DNA of 64,000 bases from Syngnathus acus (GCF_901709675.1 NC_051106.1:3172001-3236000), one strand, 5' to 3'; numbered from the stretch's first letter, positions 48,125 to 61,376 are shown. Numbers and translations are program-made. The notes: generated by a model from the sequence alone, not told the origin.

Positions 48125-50614
48125 ATGTCGGTGGCAAACGCGAAGCTAAGTGTCCTGAAGCCGGTGAGATGCGTAATGCCTATATTATTGTCATTGTTGC
48201 AAGTTTATGTCCCAGTACGGCTATCAGATAGTAGATCAAATATTATCAGATAAGTGGGAAGTGTTTGCTTTAAGATTCACTAGACGCAGATACATACTAG
48301 TCTTGTTGCCAATAACGCTAATAACTGTGTATTTTGTTATTTCCCCAATATTAAGTGGTCTAACCTGTCCACCTCAGGTGATCCCATATACAGGATCTAT
48401 TCCTGGAGGCCTGCACCCTGGAGAGATCATCATCATTCAGGGCACTGTACTATCAAATGCTGACAGGTGAGCTGTGACAAACACAACAGGTGCATTTAGA
48501 TGCACACACACAAACTCAAATCAATTGTTTCAATAGCCAAGCGTGGAAGTAAACACAACCATTTCAAGGCACACTACCAAACAAAAATGTCTCCGGTGGT
48601 TACACAGGTTAACTAACTTCTGCCATCTAGTGGGGGAGCATTTAATTGTTCTGCCTGTGACAGACATCACAGAAATGTGTAGTACAGTAGCTACGTCCTC
48701 GACAGTCTGAGGAACTGAAAGAATCTTCACAAAGATCACAAAGTATGTACACAAAAATAGTGAATGTCAAAGGTCAGCACAGTCCTGTTCAAATGGTTTT
48801 GTGATCCCCAAAAAAAACTAGACCAAGACAAACCATGTGTAAATAATATCTAAATAATATATAATATCTTAGATGTGTAATGCCTTGGCGTGCATGGTCT
48901 CTTGAGGTTCCAGATTGACCTATCCTGTGGCGGCAGTACCAAGCCGCCTTCTGACGTGGCCTTGCACTTCAGCGCTCACTTCAAGGGCTCGCCCTGCGTG
49001 CGATGCAACTCCCTGCTGCAGGAGAGCTGGGGCCAAGAGGAGACCCTGCAACAGCTGCCCTATAAATGCGGGGCCCCGTTCGAAACCATCATCCTGGTGC
49101 ACGAGGACACTTTCAAGGTCAGAGATGCCAGAAATAGGGACATCTTGAACCATGATACAGATAGGCTTATCAAATATTCCTCAATGTAGCACACTGTCTT
49201 TGCTTTGAGATGGCTTTTTTTGTTGTTTTACCAACAGGTAGCAGTAAACGGAGCTCACCTCCTGGAATACAAACATAGAATCCCACTAAATAGGATCAAC
49301 ACATTTTCTGTGTCTGGGAAGGTCCAAGTGCAGGCTATAGGCTACATCCCAAACTCTGTAAGTTTGTTTTTGTCATTGGAGAACCTCACTTTGCCTTTAA
49401 TGTGACTAAATTTGTTTTTTTTGTCACTTTTAGGCAATATACTCAGAGTCTAGTGACTTGGTGAGTTTTTCTCTTAGTGCCAAAGACTTACTTTTCCCTG
49501 ACTGCTCATAATTGCTACTGAAAGTTGAAGCTCTTAACACTTAACGGAAATGAACTATTCCAAAACACAGGAAAAGACACTCCCTTTTGTACTACTTTAC
49601 AATTACCGTATTTTTCGGACTCTAAGTCACACTTTCTTTTTTATGGTTTGCTCTTTCACTCAACTACGACTTGTGTGTATTCAAATTAGAGCTAAGACTG
49701 GCACCCAAAACCCTCATTCCTTAATTGTGTAGAGTATTTGGTAACTGCCAAAAGACAGTCAAAGGAGGAAAAAAAAAGAAGTCGTCGTCATGGCAATGAA
49801 TGAGCGTGAGCTATTGCTAATTTAGCTTGCCGCCAAGTACATTTCTGTATGCACCCACAATTCGGGAACGGGGATTTTGGGAACAAGTCGGAGCTCTACT
49901 CTTCTTGGTTTGTGTAAAATAATTCCTCCCCCAAAATGAGATTTACACTATGAAGTGACAGTGCGAAAAATACGGTACGAGAGTTTTTGGCTTGATTATG
50001 TTTGTATGCATGCTGCTGTTAAGCAAGCAATTGTTGTCCGACTGCCCTTAGAGCCTCCCTTACAAAGGCAGTATACTAAAAGGCCTGAGCCCTGGGCAGC
50101 ACATAACCATCAAAGGACAGATCAGCATGTATCCTCACAGGTAACACTGCATGTTGTCCATCTTTGTCAGAAAAGGCAAAATGGTCTGCTGCTGCTGACC
50201 AGTTGACTAAAGCTCTGCTCTAAATGTCTTGCAGTATTACAGTGAACCTCTGCAACAGCAGAACAGAGAGCATTGCTCTTCACCTGAACCCTCGCATGAA
50301 ATCCAGCACATTCATCAGGAACTCATACCTGAATGAATCCTGGGGTCAGGAGGAGCGGGAGTTGGTCTTTTTCCCCTTTTCTCCTGGAGAGTATTTTGAG
50401 GTAAACTATACTGTTGTATTTCTTGAAAAATAAAAGGCCTGACAAATGTTTCTTTTGTTGTCAGATTCTCCTCCTCTGCCAGGCACATCAGTTCAAGCTG
50501 GCGGTGAACGGCTTGCACTTGTTTGAGTTTAAACACCGGGTTCAGGACCTGAGCACCATCGACCTGCTGGAGATAATGGGAGACCTGGAGCTTATGGATG
50601 TCAAACTGTGGTGA
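48125..50614 (+). CDS. lgals8: Galectin-8-like tandem-repeat galectin
   Basis: Eight exons join in frame: 48125-48163, 48378-48466, 48907-49117, 49238-49357, 49434-49460, 50052-50140, 50235-50400 and 50465-50614, giving 296 residues. The N-terminal domain starts VIPYTGSIPGGLHPGE; the C-terminal domain runs from LPYKGSILKGLSPGQHITIK to LEIMGDLELMDVKLW, close to human galectin-8. The linker is about 10 residues (AIYSESSDL exon), shorter than in human. The C-terminal sugar site is intact (HLNPRM, RNSYLNESWGQEE). The N-terminal site is altered: HFSAHF replaces HFNPRF, although CNSLLQESWGQEE remains. Galectin-8 is secreted without a signal peptide and also senses damaged endosomes by binding exposed glycans. 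None of that is shown here, only family membership. Confidence 0.95.
49606..49975. mobile_element. TIR element (CCGTATTTTTCGG family) in lgals8 intron 5
   Basis: It begins CCGTATTTTTCGGACTCTAA and ends GTGCGAAAAATACGG, with TA on both sides. It resembles the CCGTATTTTCCG family but with a different terminal consensus and without the GGCGCACC repeats, so it is a sister family. No coding sequence is present. Confidence 0.85.
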
Positions 50615-50775
50615 TCGAGACAGTTGCTTTACTTGAGTTTCATCACACACATTTATTTTAGAAGTTGTGTTGATGTGACTTCAGTCTTTTAAGATGTGTT
50701 CAGACTGTAGGCTTATCTGATTCCGTCTCAAGTCTCAATTTTCGGGCTGACTGTCCGCACTGTTTTTAGCAAGTA

Positions 50776-51020
50776 TTGTTGCGTTTTGTTCAAGATGTCC
50801 ATCGTTGAGCAAAGAAAACAAATATGTGGAGTAATAGTTGGTTCTTTATTTGCAAGATCTTGGGTTGCTTCACGGCAGTCAGTACAAGTGCGCTTCAGCA
50901 GATGAGAACAACCCAAGATCTTGCAAATAAAGAACCAACTATTACTCCACATCTTTGTTTTCTTTGCTCAACGACGGACATCTTGAACAAAACGCAACAA
51001 TTGGTGACCCCGACGCGATG
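50776..51020. mobile_element. Inverted pair of LTR-like fragments (fold-back)
   Basis: Arms of 92 bp at 50776-50867 and 50909-51000 are near-perfect reverse complements, separated by about 41 bp; both contain GGAGTAATAGTTGGTTC or its complement. The right arm ends AACGCAACAA and is followed by TTGGTGACCCCGACGCGATG, which looks like a retroelement primer-binding site after an LTR. I infer that two LTR ends are joined head to head. No retroviral genes are present. It lies in the 3' flank of lgals8. Confidence 0.8.
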
Positions 51021-53753
51021 TCAGGTTGAGCGGTTCTGGTCCTATTCAGACTAGGCCACATTATTGACCCATTTGACAAGTTGCTATGTAGCAATGATGT
51101 CGGAACCGAAGGATCGTCCACCATGTGTACCGTTTGACGTCATATAATAGCGGCAACACACAAAATACTTCCATAAATGTACTTGTTGCAATACATGTAG
51201 TTTCAATCCATTTTGCAAATACCAGATTTCATGTGTTTAGCGACCGTCTGGACTACGAAAGAGACTTGTTTCAGTCTGGATGAACTAAAAATCATATTTT
51301 GGCTAGCAGTCTAAACAAGGCCTTATTGCGTCACTAGTGACACTGGCTAGCTTCTTTTTACCCTTGTGTTAAAAAAATGAGCCATGTGAGGCACATCAGC
51401 AACACAAACCAATTTTGTATCATGCCTTCCTTTCTCATTTGGGTACTGTATATACAGTAGTGTTTTTTTTACTTGCCATGACAGTTAAAATTCTTAAACA
51501 TTACCTTTATGATGGAGACTCAGAGGTTGTACCACTAATTTAAGAAGCCGACTCTGCTGCTAAAAAACAAGGAAAGAGAAAATGAGTGTATAATTTCCTC
51601 CATTTTTACATGTTTACTCTCTCATATTTCTGGCAAGAAGCATAAAGTATAGCAGATCGAATTTGTGACTATATAATAATAATGGTAGTAATAATAAAAA
51701 AACACAAACCGGTGAATACAATGCCTTTGTTGCTCATTTTCTTTAGCATGTACTGCAGCATCATTGATCGTCACTTCAAGATAATGAAAGCCCTTTATTC
51801 ACCACTATTTTGTGTCCAATCATTATTAAAACAAGAAACAAGTAAGCCTTTTCTGGATTACTGTCCAATCCAAATAGTGCTGTGTGTAAATGACACTGTC
51901 AAAGGTAACAGTGTTACAGCTTGACCGATTAATCGACTTGCCGATTGAATCAGCTGATTATGGCCCTTCAAACATCAGCCAAAATAATCAGCAAAATATT
52001 TGACAATTTTTAATTCACACACAACATTCATACAAGCATTATATATTTTTTAAAGATTGATCAGCTGATTAATTGTTTGTTTTTTTTGCCAAGAATCAGC
52101 ATCAGCCTAAAAAAAACCTCACATTGTTGCTTGCAATAGTGGAGAACAATCATACTTGAGGGACTTATTATAGGGGGCTTTAATACTTCAATGAAAAGGG
52201 AACAATGTTCGTCACAGTTCACATTCACACATGGTTTATCACCTTTGTACAAAGCAGTAATCAAAAAAGTCTTATTTCTTTCCACTGCTGCAAAGGGGAC
52301 CATATGTAATATAATATTAATACGGATTTGATAAAAAAAATTATGAGCAAAGATTTAAACAGTAAATGCGTTTTTTTTTACGTCATGGACGCACCAATTT
52401 TTACAATAGTAAAATGTGTGGGACTTTATTCAAATACTAGTAAAAAGTCAAATTGCACCTCGTGCATTTAACCACAAGGTGTCAGACGTGTACTACAATC
52501 TAATAGACAACTGGTTCAGTAAACGGAAATAGTTAGACTGAATAATGATGGATTGTTGAAGGGAGAAGGCCCTCCATGACGTGTGACCATCATCACACTA
52601 ATTGGTTCACAACAAAGCATTAATTTCAAGTTCTCACTGCACAGGTTAGGAACTTCAACAGTTTGGCATCTGGTAAAAAGTGATTTTATTTATATCCACA
52701 GGAAATATATTTTTTTGATAACCTCGGTACAATACAACTGTCATTACACTCCCGACATAAAAAAGTTGAATGATATGCAATAGAGTGACATCAATCATTG
52801 TCACCGCTGAGTGTACAAAAAATTGCTGTCCAATTAACAACAGGCAAATAGGTGTAAAGTTTGGTTTATGCTTGACGTGTGTACGTTTTGTGCAAAATGA
52901 GACGTGTGAAATCAAGCCCCCGACTTTTGCAGCATTTATACTCTGTGTGGCTTGACCCTACTGTTAGTCGATATTCTCCTACACCAAAGGGGGCAGTGAA
53001 GAGCATCTATGGCATATGAAGAACACTTCACCACAATAGAAGGAATAATATTCTTATTATTCTTATTATTTTAAATAAAATTGACAACAGTTTACAGGAA
53101 CAATAAAAAAATATAAGTGTGTAAAAATATGTATAAGGGGGAACCATATACATAATTAAAAAAAAAGAATGAAACAGAGGCAGAATGTCAAGAGTACTGT
53201 GAACAGCTCTCGTTCATCCGCCATGTTTTCCGGTGCGGAACCATCTACGAGGTTACACATTTTTGTTGGTGCACCTGCAAGCAGAACTGTGGTGGCTGAT
53301 GTAATTTCACTGTGTGGACCTCACAAATGTGTCAAACATAAACCAAACTTAAGACAATCTCATGGAAAAAAAAAAAAAAAAAAACAACGAACAGTGAGAC
53401 CGACAGAAATTCAGATTTTTGACCAAAAATGTCAAGACCCATCAAAAATGTCTCTCTTTTTTTTTTGCTTGAAATGTCTGCGTCTAACAGACAAAACACC
53501 ACTTTGACAAGCAAACCCTTGCGCACATCAGAGGAGGGAAAGATTTCCCACGTACAGAGGGAGTCAAGTGTGGCAACACAGCAGAGAGGTTTGGCAAGAT
53601 GTTGACTGAGGTGGCTTGGTCCCACTTAGGTGGTGTTCAGGTCCCTCATCAGGTTCCTACTTCCAACCATGGCATTGGTGGGAACCTGAAATCCAAGGTG
53701 AGTGCTCCCTTGTCAGAAAGTGGCACGTTTTTGGGGTAGTTTCAGTTTTGTGA
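51021..53753. other. Intergenic DNA and zdhhc14 3'UTR
   Basis: No gene is recognised. A degenerate repeat with CGATTAATCG-type phrases lies at about 51925-52100. The part nearest 53753 is the zdhhc14 3'UTR (minus); a possible AATAAA (minus) occurs near 52685. A poly(A) run lies at about 53367-53384. Confidence 0.45.
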
Positions 53754-56700
53754 TCAGACAGAGCTGAGTTTGACCAGTCCTCTGACAGAATCCTCGTGCA
53801 GCGAGTCCTGGCTGGCCGGATTGTAAAAGCCGGCCTGCACAGTGTGGCTGTGACCCAGGGGGCTGTTGCAGGGAAGCAAACCTGGGGGTGAGGGTATGTC
53901 CTCTGGTGTGAGAAAGTGGTGATGTGCAACCTGCTCCTGGAGGGGGCGACTGTGGTTGTGCGAGTGGCCACGTGTGTGAATGGGCAGCATGTTGGTGGCC
54001 TCCTGGCAGCTAAGGCTGGCCGTGGAAGTCGGTGGCGTGGGCTGTCCGAGGGGCAGTGAAGCGCAAGGACCACCCAGCCCGAGTGAGGTGCGGCTCGGGA
54101 GGGATACTCCGTTTTCCGGGGAGGCCGTCATGATGACTGGCTCGCTGCTCTGCTGCTGGAGGAGAGGCGTGGCAGCGGCCTGCAAAACGAATTTAGTGCT
54201 CTGAATGCACTGGTCTTGGTCACACTGAAAGCAGACGAGGAGTGGGCAGAGGAGATGTGATGGCGGATAAGAGAGAAGCAGATGATTGCAGAGGGGAATG
54301 GGGAGAAGAAATAAGATTTTAGTACCCTCATTAGAATGCTAGGCCCACAAAGAATCTGGACACCAAGAAAAAAGCTCAAGTGGGTAAAGTCGAAAAATAA
54401 GTTGCTGCCTATTGAGCCCGGTTTTACACCCCCTAAAAAGTGGAGCATGGGAACAGGTTTAAGGGATGACCATTTTTATTTTCATTCAGTGTGTCAGATA
54501 GCAAGGATGTGGAAGAATTCCAGTGAATTGAAGTGAATTTTTGGGTGAATTTCCATGGGAAGTTAAGATGGGGAAATTGGAAATGGAGGGTAATTAAAGT
54601 TCTTATAAGCGGTCATCCATGTAAAATTGAGAGCATGGAAATAAGGGAGGGCAGTATCACATATTATACAGAATACCTGAAGCTGGTTTGACCTTCTGCA
54701 AATAAACATACTGTATTTTCCGCACTATAAGGCGCACCTAAAAACCTCAAATTTTCGCAAAAGCCGACCGTGCGCCTTATAATCAGGTGCGCCTTATATA
54801 TGGACCAATATTGAGCCACTACAGCAGGCGTGTCCAAAGTCTGGCCCGCGGGCCAAATGTATGTATCTTATATATGGACAAAGTTTTAAAATGGGCCATT
54901 CATTGAAGGTGCGCCTTATAATCCAATGCGCCTTATATATCGACAAAGTTTTAAAATGGGCCATTCATTGAAGGTGCGCCTTATAATCCGGTGCGCCTTA
55001 TGGTGCGGAAAATACGGTACTTGAGTTCACTATTAAGGGCCAACCTTCAATTTTGTAAACTTCTTGTTTAGTCCTGTAAATTCCCATGGAAAGTTCGGAA
55101 TTTAAGAGCCCCCGCAATCCAACAACCCTAGTGGTAACCCCAATGGAGAGACATAATAATGGCAGTAAGCAGCTATAAAGTCCAACTCCAAATGGAATAA
55201 GCATCAGACAAAGAGAAAAGCCTGAAGAAGCATGTTTGGCTATCTCACCTGTTTGTCTCAGTCTCACTGACCTAAAAGATGAGATTGCAGATATTTAAAT
55301 CGAAAGACATGGTCGAAGATTCTTCACCTTAGTTGTTTCTCATCCAGTTTTGTTTTGACTACACTGACTCATCAGCACTGCCACCTTAAATTGCCAGCCG
55401 TCTTCATAAAGGTCTATTGTGATACATGATACACTCTGCAAGCAATCATTGAAAAATAACTAATGACTCAATAATACTTGAGGTAAAATGTCATCTAGCT
55501 GCCAGAAATCAAGTATATTGTCTCCTTCAGGCCAAATTGGAAAAGAACCATCTGTATTTTTCCTCAATTCAAAAGCCATCATCTGTAACGGGGGTAACTT
55601 GCACATCTGAAAAGAACATACTACATGTTTCAGAGCACACTTTGTAACACTTTGTTTATCTGCACAATAGTGCCAAGATATTGACAAAGAAAAATACTAA
55701 TACAAACATCATGGAAATATTGATGTTGTTCGGAGTTGTTCTAGTGGCACATTTGTTGATTTGGCTGAGACGCAAATGTTCATGACAAAACAAGCAGAAT
55801 GTTCCTGAGAGGTGAGGATGACATTTCCGGTAAAAAAGGACGATGGTGATTCACACATAAAAAGAGACGCTCACAGAGTTGCTACCATAAACAAGTCCCC
55901 AGACGACATGGTTGAACTTGACTATTTATTGTTCCTGACAACGTAAAATGTTGTGCTGGGTCAGAAGATCTGTGGCCTGAAACAATCCTGTATTTGAGGT
56001 CTACAGACAATTCCTTTGACTTCATGCTTGGTTGGTGCTCCGACATGCACTGTCAACTGTGTGGCATTTTAAACAGTACAGTAGACAGGTATGTATTAAA
56101 TTTGGACTCCAATTGGACCATCAAAACGGGATAGAAATTTAAAAGCTGTGAGTACTTACGTACATGTGATTTCTAATTAGTTTTTAATTTGTTTATGATT
56201 TTGAGATAAACATAAACTTAATCAATTACAAAATGAGGCCATAATATATAAAAATGTGGAAAAAGGAAAACACTCTGATTACTTTCCAGATGAAAAGCAT
56301 GTCATTGAGGTGTCGTGCAAAACAATGCACATGCTGTTACCATGACAACCGCTTATCAGAATTCCATGCGGTTCCAGAGACATCACAGATAGCAAAATTT
56401 CTTGTCAAAACATGTAAAAAAGAAAAAGAAAAGAAAAAAAAAACATCTGCCAATTTCACACTTTGATAGTGTTGACTGGTGCCCATCACATTATCTGAAA
56501 ACAGCCTTCAAGAATAAAGTCAGGGGAAAAACAATTCGTACTGCCTCCTGAGCTGACATGCATAAGAAAAGCTGTTTTTGAAGGCACACACACATTCAAC
56601 ATCACTAGTAGTTTAGTGGGGGAGATGTGGATGATTATATTCTGCATTAAACTTAAAATATATATATACAAATAATAAAAGATACAGTCGCTACTTTCCG

Positions 56701-59700
56701 GATTTTGTCAGTCGCAAAAGAGCATCTTCCCTCGCAATTTCTATGTGTAGTGAAGGACATGCTTTTAAAAGTACGCATGTTGCTTTGAGGCCCAATATTC
56801 ATTTTTATATACTGTTGTCATCCTACAAGTGTGACAAAAAAAAAGTGAACATCTTACCATGTGGCTCTGTTGAGACTGTGTGGAACCGTACACAGTGATG
56901 CCATTGGTTGGCGGTGCCAGCTGTGGAGTGTCCAGCTGGATGAAGCCACGTCGGTCAATGAGACTGCAGGGAGGAATTGGGAAGGCATTATTGGTCATTG
57001 TTTGAAAATACAAAATGCAATATGAATGAAGATGGGATGTTGTGTAAAATGTAACTATAAACAGAATACAGTAATCCCTCGTTTATCACGGATAATTGGT
57101 TCCAAAAACCACCCGCGATAAGTGAAATCCGAAAAGTACGGTCACCAACAAGAAGTACTGGGCAGGCTAACGAGTTAGCGGAAAGACGCTCATTCGCGAT
57201 CGCGCTAACACGCGAAAACGGACTTCTCAAGGAATGTAAACGAACATTTGGAGCAATACTACATTGTCCTAAAGGTTAGACACATGTTTCCTCAATTTAG
57301 AAGTTTTATTTTGACTTTTAAATGTTTTTTTAATTTGGAAAAAAAATCCGCGATGTAGTGAAGCCGCGATAAACGAAACGCGAAGTAGCGAGGGATCACT
57401 GTACAATGATTTGCAAATACTTTAACCTATATCCAATCGGATACACTACAAAGACAAGATATTTGCTACTTAATGTTTCTAGCTGATAAAAGTCATAAAT
57501 GGGAGTCTTTGGCGATGTTCAGCGCAAATGACTAAGTAATGGCCTTCCACTTAATCCATCCACTTACACGATTGGTTGTAATTTGGCACGCATGTTTTTT
57601 CACTTTTTACCCCCCATCACAAACAGCCTAAGCATCAGATCGAGTCACTCTTATAGACTTTGATCTGAGATTCGTCGCGGATATGCTTGAAATCCATTCA
57701 GCTCTTGCAGTCTCAGTGGCTATGCAGGGCAAAACGCCTGGAGGTGACTCAAGCCAAAACAGCTCTTCACATCAGCTCTACGGTATCTTGGCAGTTCCTG
57801 ACATCTGAACGAATGTGAAATGTTTTATACAGCTACAACGTGCAGATAATCATGGGCCAGTTCTGATGAAATGTTCAGTGATAGACATCATACCTCGGTG
57901 GCAGAGGGCCACACAGCGCTGCACAGCAATTGGTGACTATGTTGCCATGGCTGTATGGATTATAGTTGTCCTTCCCTCTTTTAGAAGACCATGAACCTTT
58001 TATCTGGAGAAGACATCAGTCACAGCTTTAGCTGAAAATCATGTCGAGTGTCTAGACTTGCAGTTTGCCTCTCGCCTGGCTCAAGCTTTGATAGGCTAAA
58101 TAGACCATATCAATTATTATTACACCATAGCTAAATAGACCATATTAATTATTATTATTGTACACGCCTTTATTAGTACTAAAATTAAGAGGGTCCTCAA
58201 ATATATGACTATTTCTACAAATGCAAGAGGAACAATATGCTTTCGATTCAATCTAATATTAAACAAATATTTATGGAAATTGAGACAGTAATTAAAACAC
58301 CCCACAAAAAAGTATACCATCTAGTAAACCACCCAGACTAGTCAAATAAATTTAAATGTAAATAGTAACATGAAATTGATTGCATATGCAAGCACATAAG
58401 TACACTGATATATATTCTGTACTTACGTCTTCATTGGTGGTCTGGTTGGAGCTGATAAGATACGTATGGAAGCCTGAAAGGCCAACGATAGACCACACAG
58501 AAAAGAAACACACCACCACCTCCAACACGGTAACAGTACGGTCAAGGAAGAACTTTTTCTCTACCGAGTTCATCAACACAATGCACACAAAGAATCCCAG
58601 AATGGACAGTGCAGCATGGACACACATGGACACTAGTGCCAATAACATATTGACCCATAGCCTGGAGGACTGTTGTCCTCATGCCAATAGATTTTTGCTA
58701 TCACGTCACTTTTCTAGGAATGCAGAACATTGTTCATTTGCTGTGCTCCACATGAATCACTGAGCTTATGAATACATTGAATATCTTCTTTGCGGGCAAC
58801 TGACCTACAATATCCTTTTGTAAATCTTTTAAAGCACATTCTGTAATCCCTACTATGTACTCTTATAACATCATTAATTTTGTAGAAAGGACTGCTGTGA
58901 TTATATTGACTCCGATACACATTTTATTCAAGTGCTGCTGGACAGGCCCATCTCAGCTCAGTTTGTCACTCAGTTCTCTGCCAGACAAAGTGTTATGGCA
59001 CCCAGCCATTGAGAGGATGGCAGAAAAAGAGAGCTTTGGACGCCCTAGATTTGATAGTGGTTCATGTTTGATAGTTTGGACTGGATAGGAATCTGTTGGT
59101 TCAGCTGTTGAAATAAAATAAATACAATCCACCCTATAACTTATTCATTGCATTCACATTAGAAGTTGCATTTGGGTTTCAAATCAGATTTTGATTTGAA
59201 GAGAAACAACAAATCCAAATTGGGCATAATGTAAACATAGCCTCAGAGTGATGCAGTTGGATAGAATTAGAGATAGGCTAATAAGAAGGAAAAATAATTT
59301 TTATTATAATTATAATACTAATAACACTAATAATTCAAGACAAACTTGCGAACCATGTCACGAGAGTGAAGGACAGCAAATGAATAGCAGAACATTTGAC
59401 ATACATACAGGCAAACTTTAAGTTGCAGTAAAAGGATATCTGGCTGGGCTAGCTTTAAGGGCATTGAGGAATCCACCTCGATGAGAGCCTGTAAAAACAG
59501 AGAGGAACAGATTCCAAAAAAGGAAAGCGCAATTGTGTACAGTTCTGACTGTAGGGCTGAGCAATTAATCGAAATTTAATTGTATTTTTAATTTTGGATT
59601 CAGTATTACAAACGTAATTGAAAAGAAATGCATCACACAGTTCAGGGTTTGTGCAAATTTGTGTAAGAGGTTTTGATGGTAGTTCTGAGTGGTTGATTTT

Positions 59701-61376
59701 TGGTTGTTGGATAAAGTTTTGACATAAATGAATAATCATTTTTATAAATAGTTATGTACAAAGGTGAGTGCATTTGTGTGTTTTACTTACTACGTAAAAT
59801 GATGTGTGTAATAACAAAGGCAAAGATGAATATGGTGAGGAAGGACAGCGAAAGGATGAACATGTAGAAGAAGCGGTAGTTCCTCCTTCCCACGCAGTTC
59901 CCCACCCAGGGACAGTGGTGGTCAAAACGCTCTGTGTGAGCAGAAAAAGAATAATATTAATTAATGGGATGCCCATACACAAAAGATTTTTGTAATTTTG
60001 ATCACCAGAAATGCATTTGTAGGGTATTTGTGTAAAAGAAAAAAACAGTGTGTATATATGGAAATAACTGTGCGTATACATATGTACATATACATACACA
60101 CACTGTATGTATATATGTGCATACATGTAGAGTATATTCATATATGTAGTATATAGATATGTTTATATTTACATATATAGCGCACCCCATACTGCAAACT
60201 AGACATATACCATAGGACTACACACACTAAAAAAACAGTGTAGCTACATGAGGCCCTTATTCCTGACTTTATGTAAGAAAACCAGATTGCTTGTTTGAAT
60301 GTAATACCCCAGTTACTTGAGAGCATGTACTGTAAACTACACAGTGGGAATCCACATCTGTGCAAAATGTGGGGCAAAGTGAACTGTCCCACAGGGCCCA
60401 GGCAAAATAGACACACAATGTGAAAAAATGTCTGTACGCTAGCGCATAGAAAAAATAGCAGTGGTGCAAAATGAGTGAAAGCGTGACTGTGACTAAATTG
60501 TGGCCTTTATATATGATGGGATAGAGAACGTTTTGAGGGCATGGATGGATGATGTGGGCACTGGCCTTTGTAGGCTACGGGATGGAGTGAAAAAAATAGC
60601 AAGAAGTCATAATAATAATAATAGCGTGCGCCTAAAAATAATAGCCCATATATCAATATCTATCTTTATTTATCCATCTATGCAAGGTGGGAAGGTGGGG
60701 GCACCGGGAGGATGGGTGGGGTCAACTGCAATAAATCAGCTTTTGCAAAGGGTTGATAACCCCTGCCATAGATTGTTTGAAATCTGAGAATGACTAGAGA
60801 TCAGGGAACATGAAACTTTTATTTTTTATTACTATCACTTGTATTAAAAATAAATATAAGGTCCACAAAATGATAATTTGCAAATATATAGCTCCCTACT
60901 GAACAATTTGGTATGTGCATGACCCCCCCCACACACACAGACACACACATACTTAGAGTCTAACTACAGTATGACATATTGAATACGATGCGCTCTAATT
61001 AGTTCCCACTCTCACTCCGAATGTTGTCCACAACCAGTGGAGAGGCTGCTTACTTATTTAAAAGCTTATTGTGCACCTACTTTACAATCAAAAAACAAAA
61101 ATATATATTGATAACCAAAGAGCAAAACCACTCTTCAACCAGCCATCGCATAGATGTTTACTGACGTAAGCACAAGTCGAATGCATTCAATTAAAGAAAA
61201 GATCTTTGCAGTGCTTCACTCACCCACACAATTATCGCAGAGGCTGCAGTGAGAGGCACGTGGAGGTCTGAAGATTTTGCAAGTGAAACAGTACTTCAGC
61301 TTGACAGTTTGGCCATTGATGACGACCTCCTTAGTCCTGGGTGGTGGCCTGTAGCCTGTGCTGCCATTCGCCACAT
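53754..61376 (-). CDS. zdhhc14: Palmitoyltransferase ZDHHC14, 5' exons outside the window
   Basis: Seven minus-strand exons, in transcript order: 61224-61376, 59791-59931, 59440-59488, 58427-58529, 57894-58003, 56858-56963 and 53754-54224, about 377 codons. The cysteine-rich domain is complete: [20 protein letters not shown] and CDNCV, then [20 protein letters not shown] with the catalytic DHHC. TM3 ([18 protein letters not shown]) and TM4 ([20 protein letters not shown]) follow, then the family [15 protein letters not shown] block. The tail [20 protein letters not shown] and terminal [19 protein letters not shown] separate ZDHHC14 from ZDHHC9 and ZDHHC18 and leave a possible PDZ ligand. TM1 and TM2 and the start codon must lie beyond 64 kb. 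The enzyme attaches palmitate to cysteines at Golgi or plasma-membrane faces. The third intron seen (58530-59439) is AT-AC, U12 type. Confidence 0.95.
54711..55017. mobile_element. TIR element (CCGTATTTTCCG family) in a zdhhc14 intron
   Basis: The ends are CTGTATTTTCCGCACTATAA and GTGCGGAAAATACGG, flanked by TA. The length (307 bp) and interior match the copy at 5237-5542 closely, including the shared phrase CCACTACAGCAGGCGTGTCC. No coding capacity. Confidence 0.9.
57069..57401. mobile_element. TIR element (CAGTAATCCCTCG family), pogo/Tigger-like ends
   Basis: It begins CAGTAATCCCTCGTTTATC and ends GCGAGGGATCACTG, with TA on both sides. Imperfect inverted repeats continue inwards (GCGATAA near both ends). 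CAGT...ACTG ends with TA duplication are typical of pogo/Tigger-type mariner relatives; the family name is an inference. It lies in a zdhhc14 intron. Confidence 0.85.
58530..59439 (-). other. U12-type (minor spliceosome) AT-AC intron of zdhhc14
   Basis: On the minus strand the intron starts ATATCCTTT (59439-59431), the U12 AT-AC donor consensus. TTCCTTGAC (58549-58541) matches the U12 branch site, and the intron ends GTTAC at 58530, 12 nt after the branch adenosine. Splicing there gives ...ASPA/S/VLEVVV, as in human ZDHHC14 (SPASVLE). No GT-AG solution keeps the frame. Confidence 0.9.
59555..59640. repeat. Degenerate repeat fragment (GGGCTGAGCAATTAATCG type)
   Basis: GTAGGGCTGAGCAATTAATC followed by an AT-rich tract resembles a common fish DNA-transposon end. 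Only a short fragment is recognisable, in the zdhhc14 intron between 59488 and 59791. Confidence 0.4.

Noticed and set aside
50728-51054. Paired frames beginning MWSNSWFFICKILGC on both strands
   Set aside because: They are the two arms of the LTR-like inverted repeat, not genes.
53754-61376. Assignment of the palmitoyltransferase to ZDHHC18 or ZDHHC9
   Set aside because: The C-terminal [19 protein letters not shown] and the [20 protein letters not shown] block are ZDHHC14 features as I recall them, and ZDHHC9 and ZDHHC18 tails differ.
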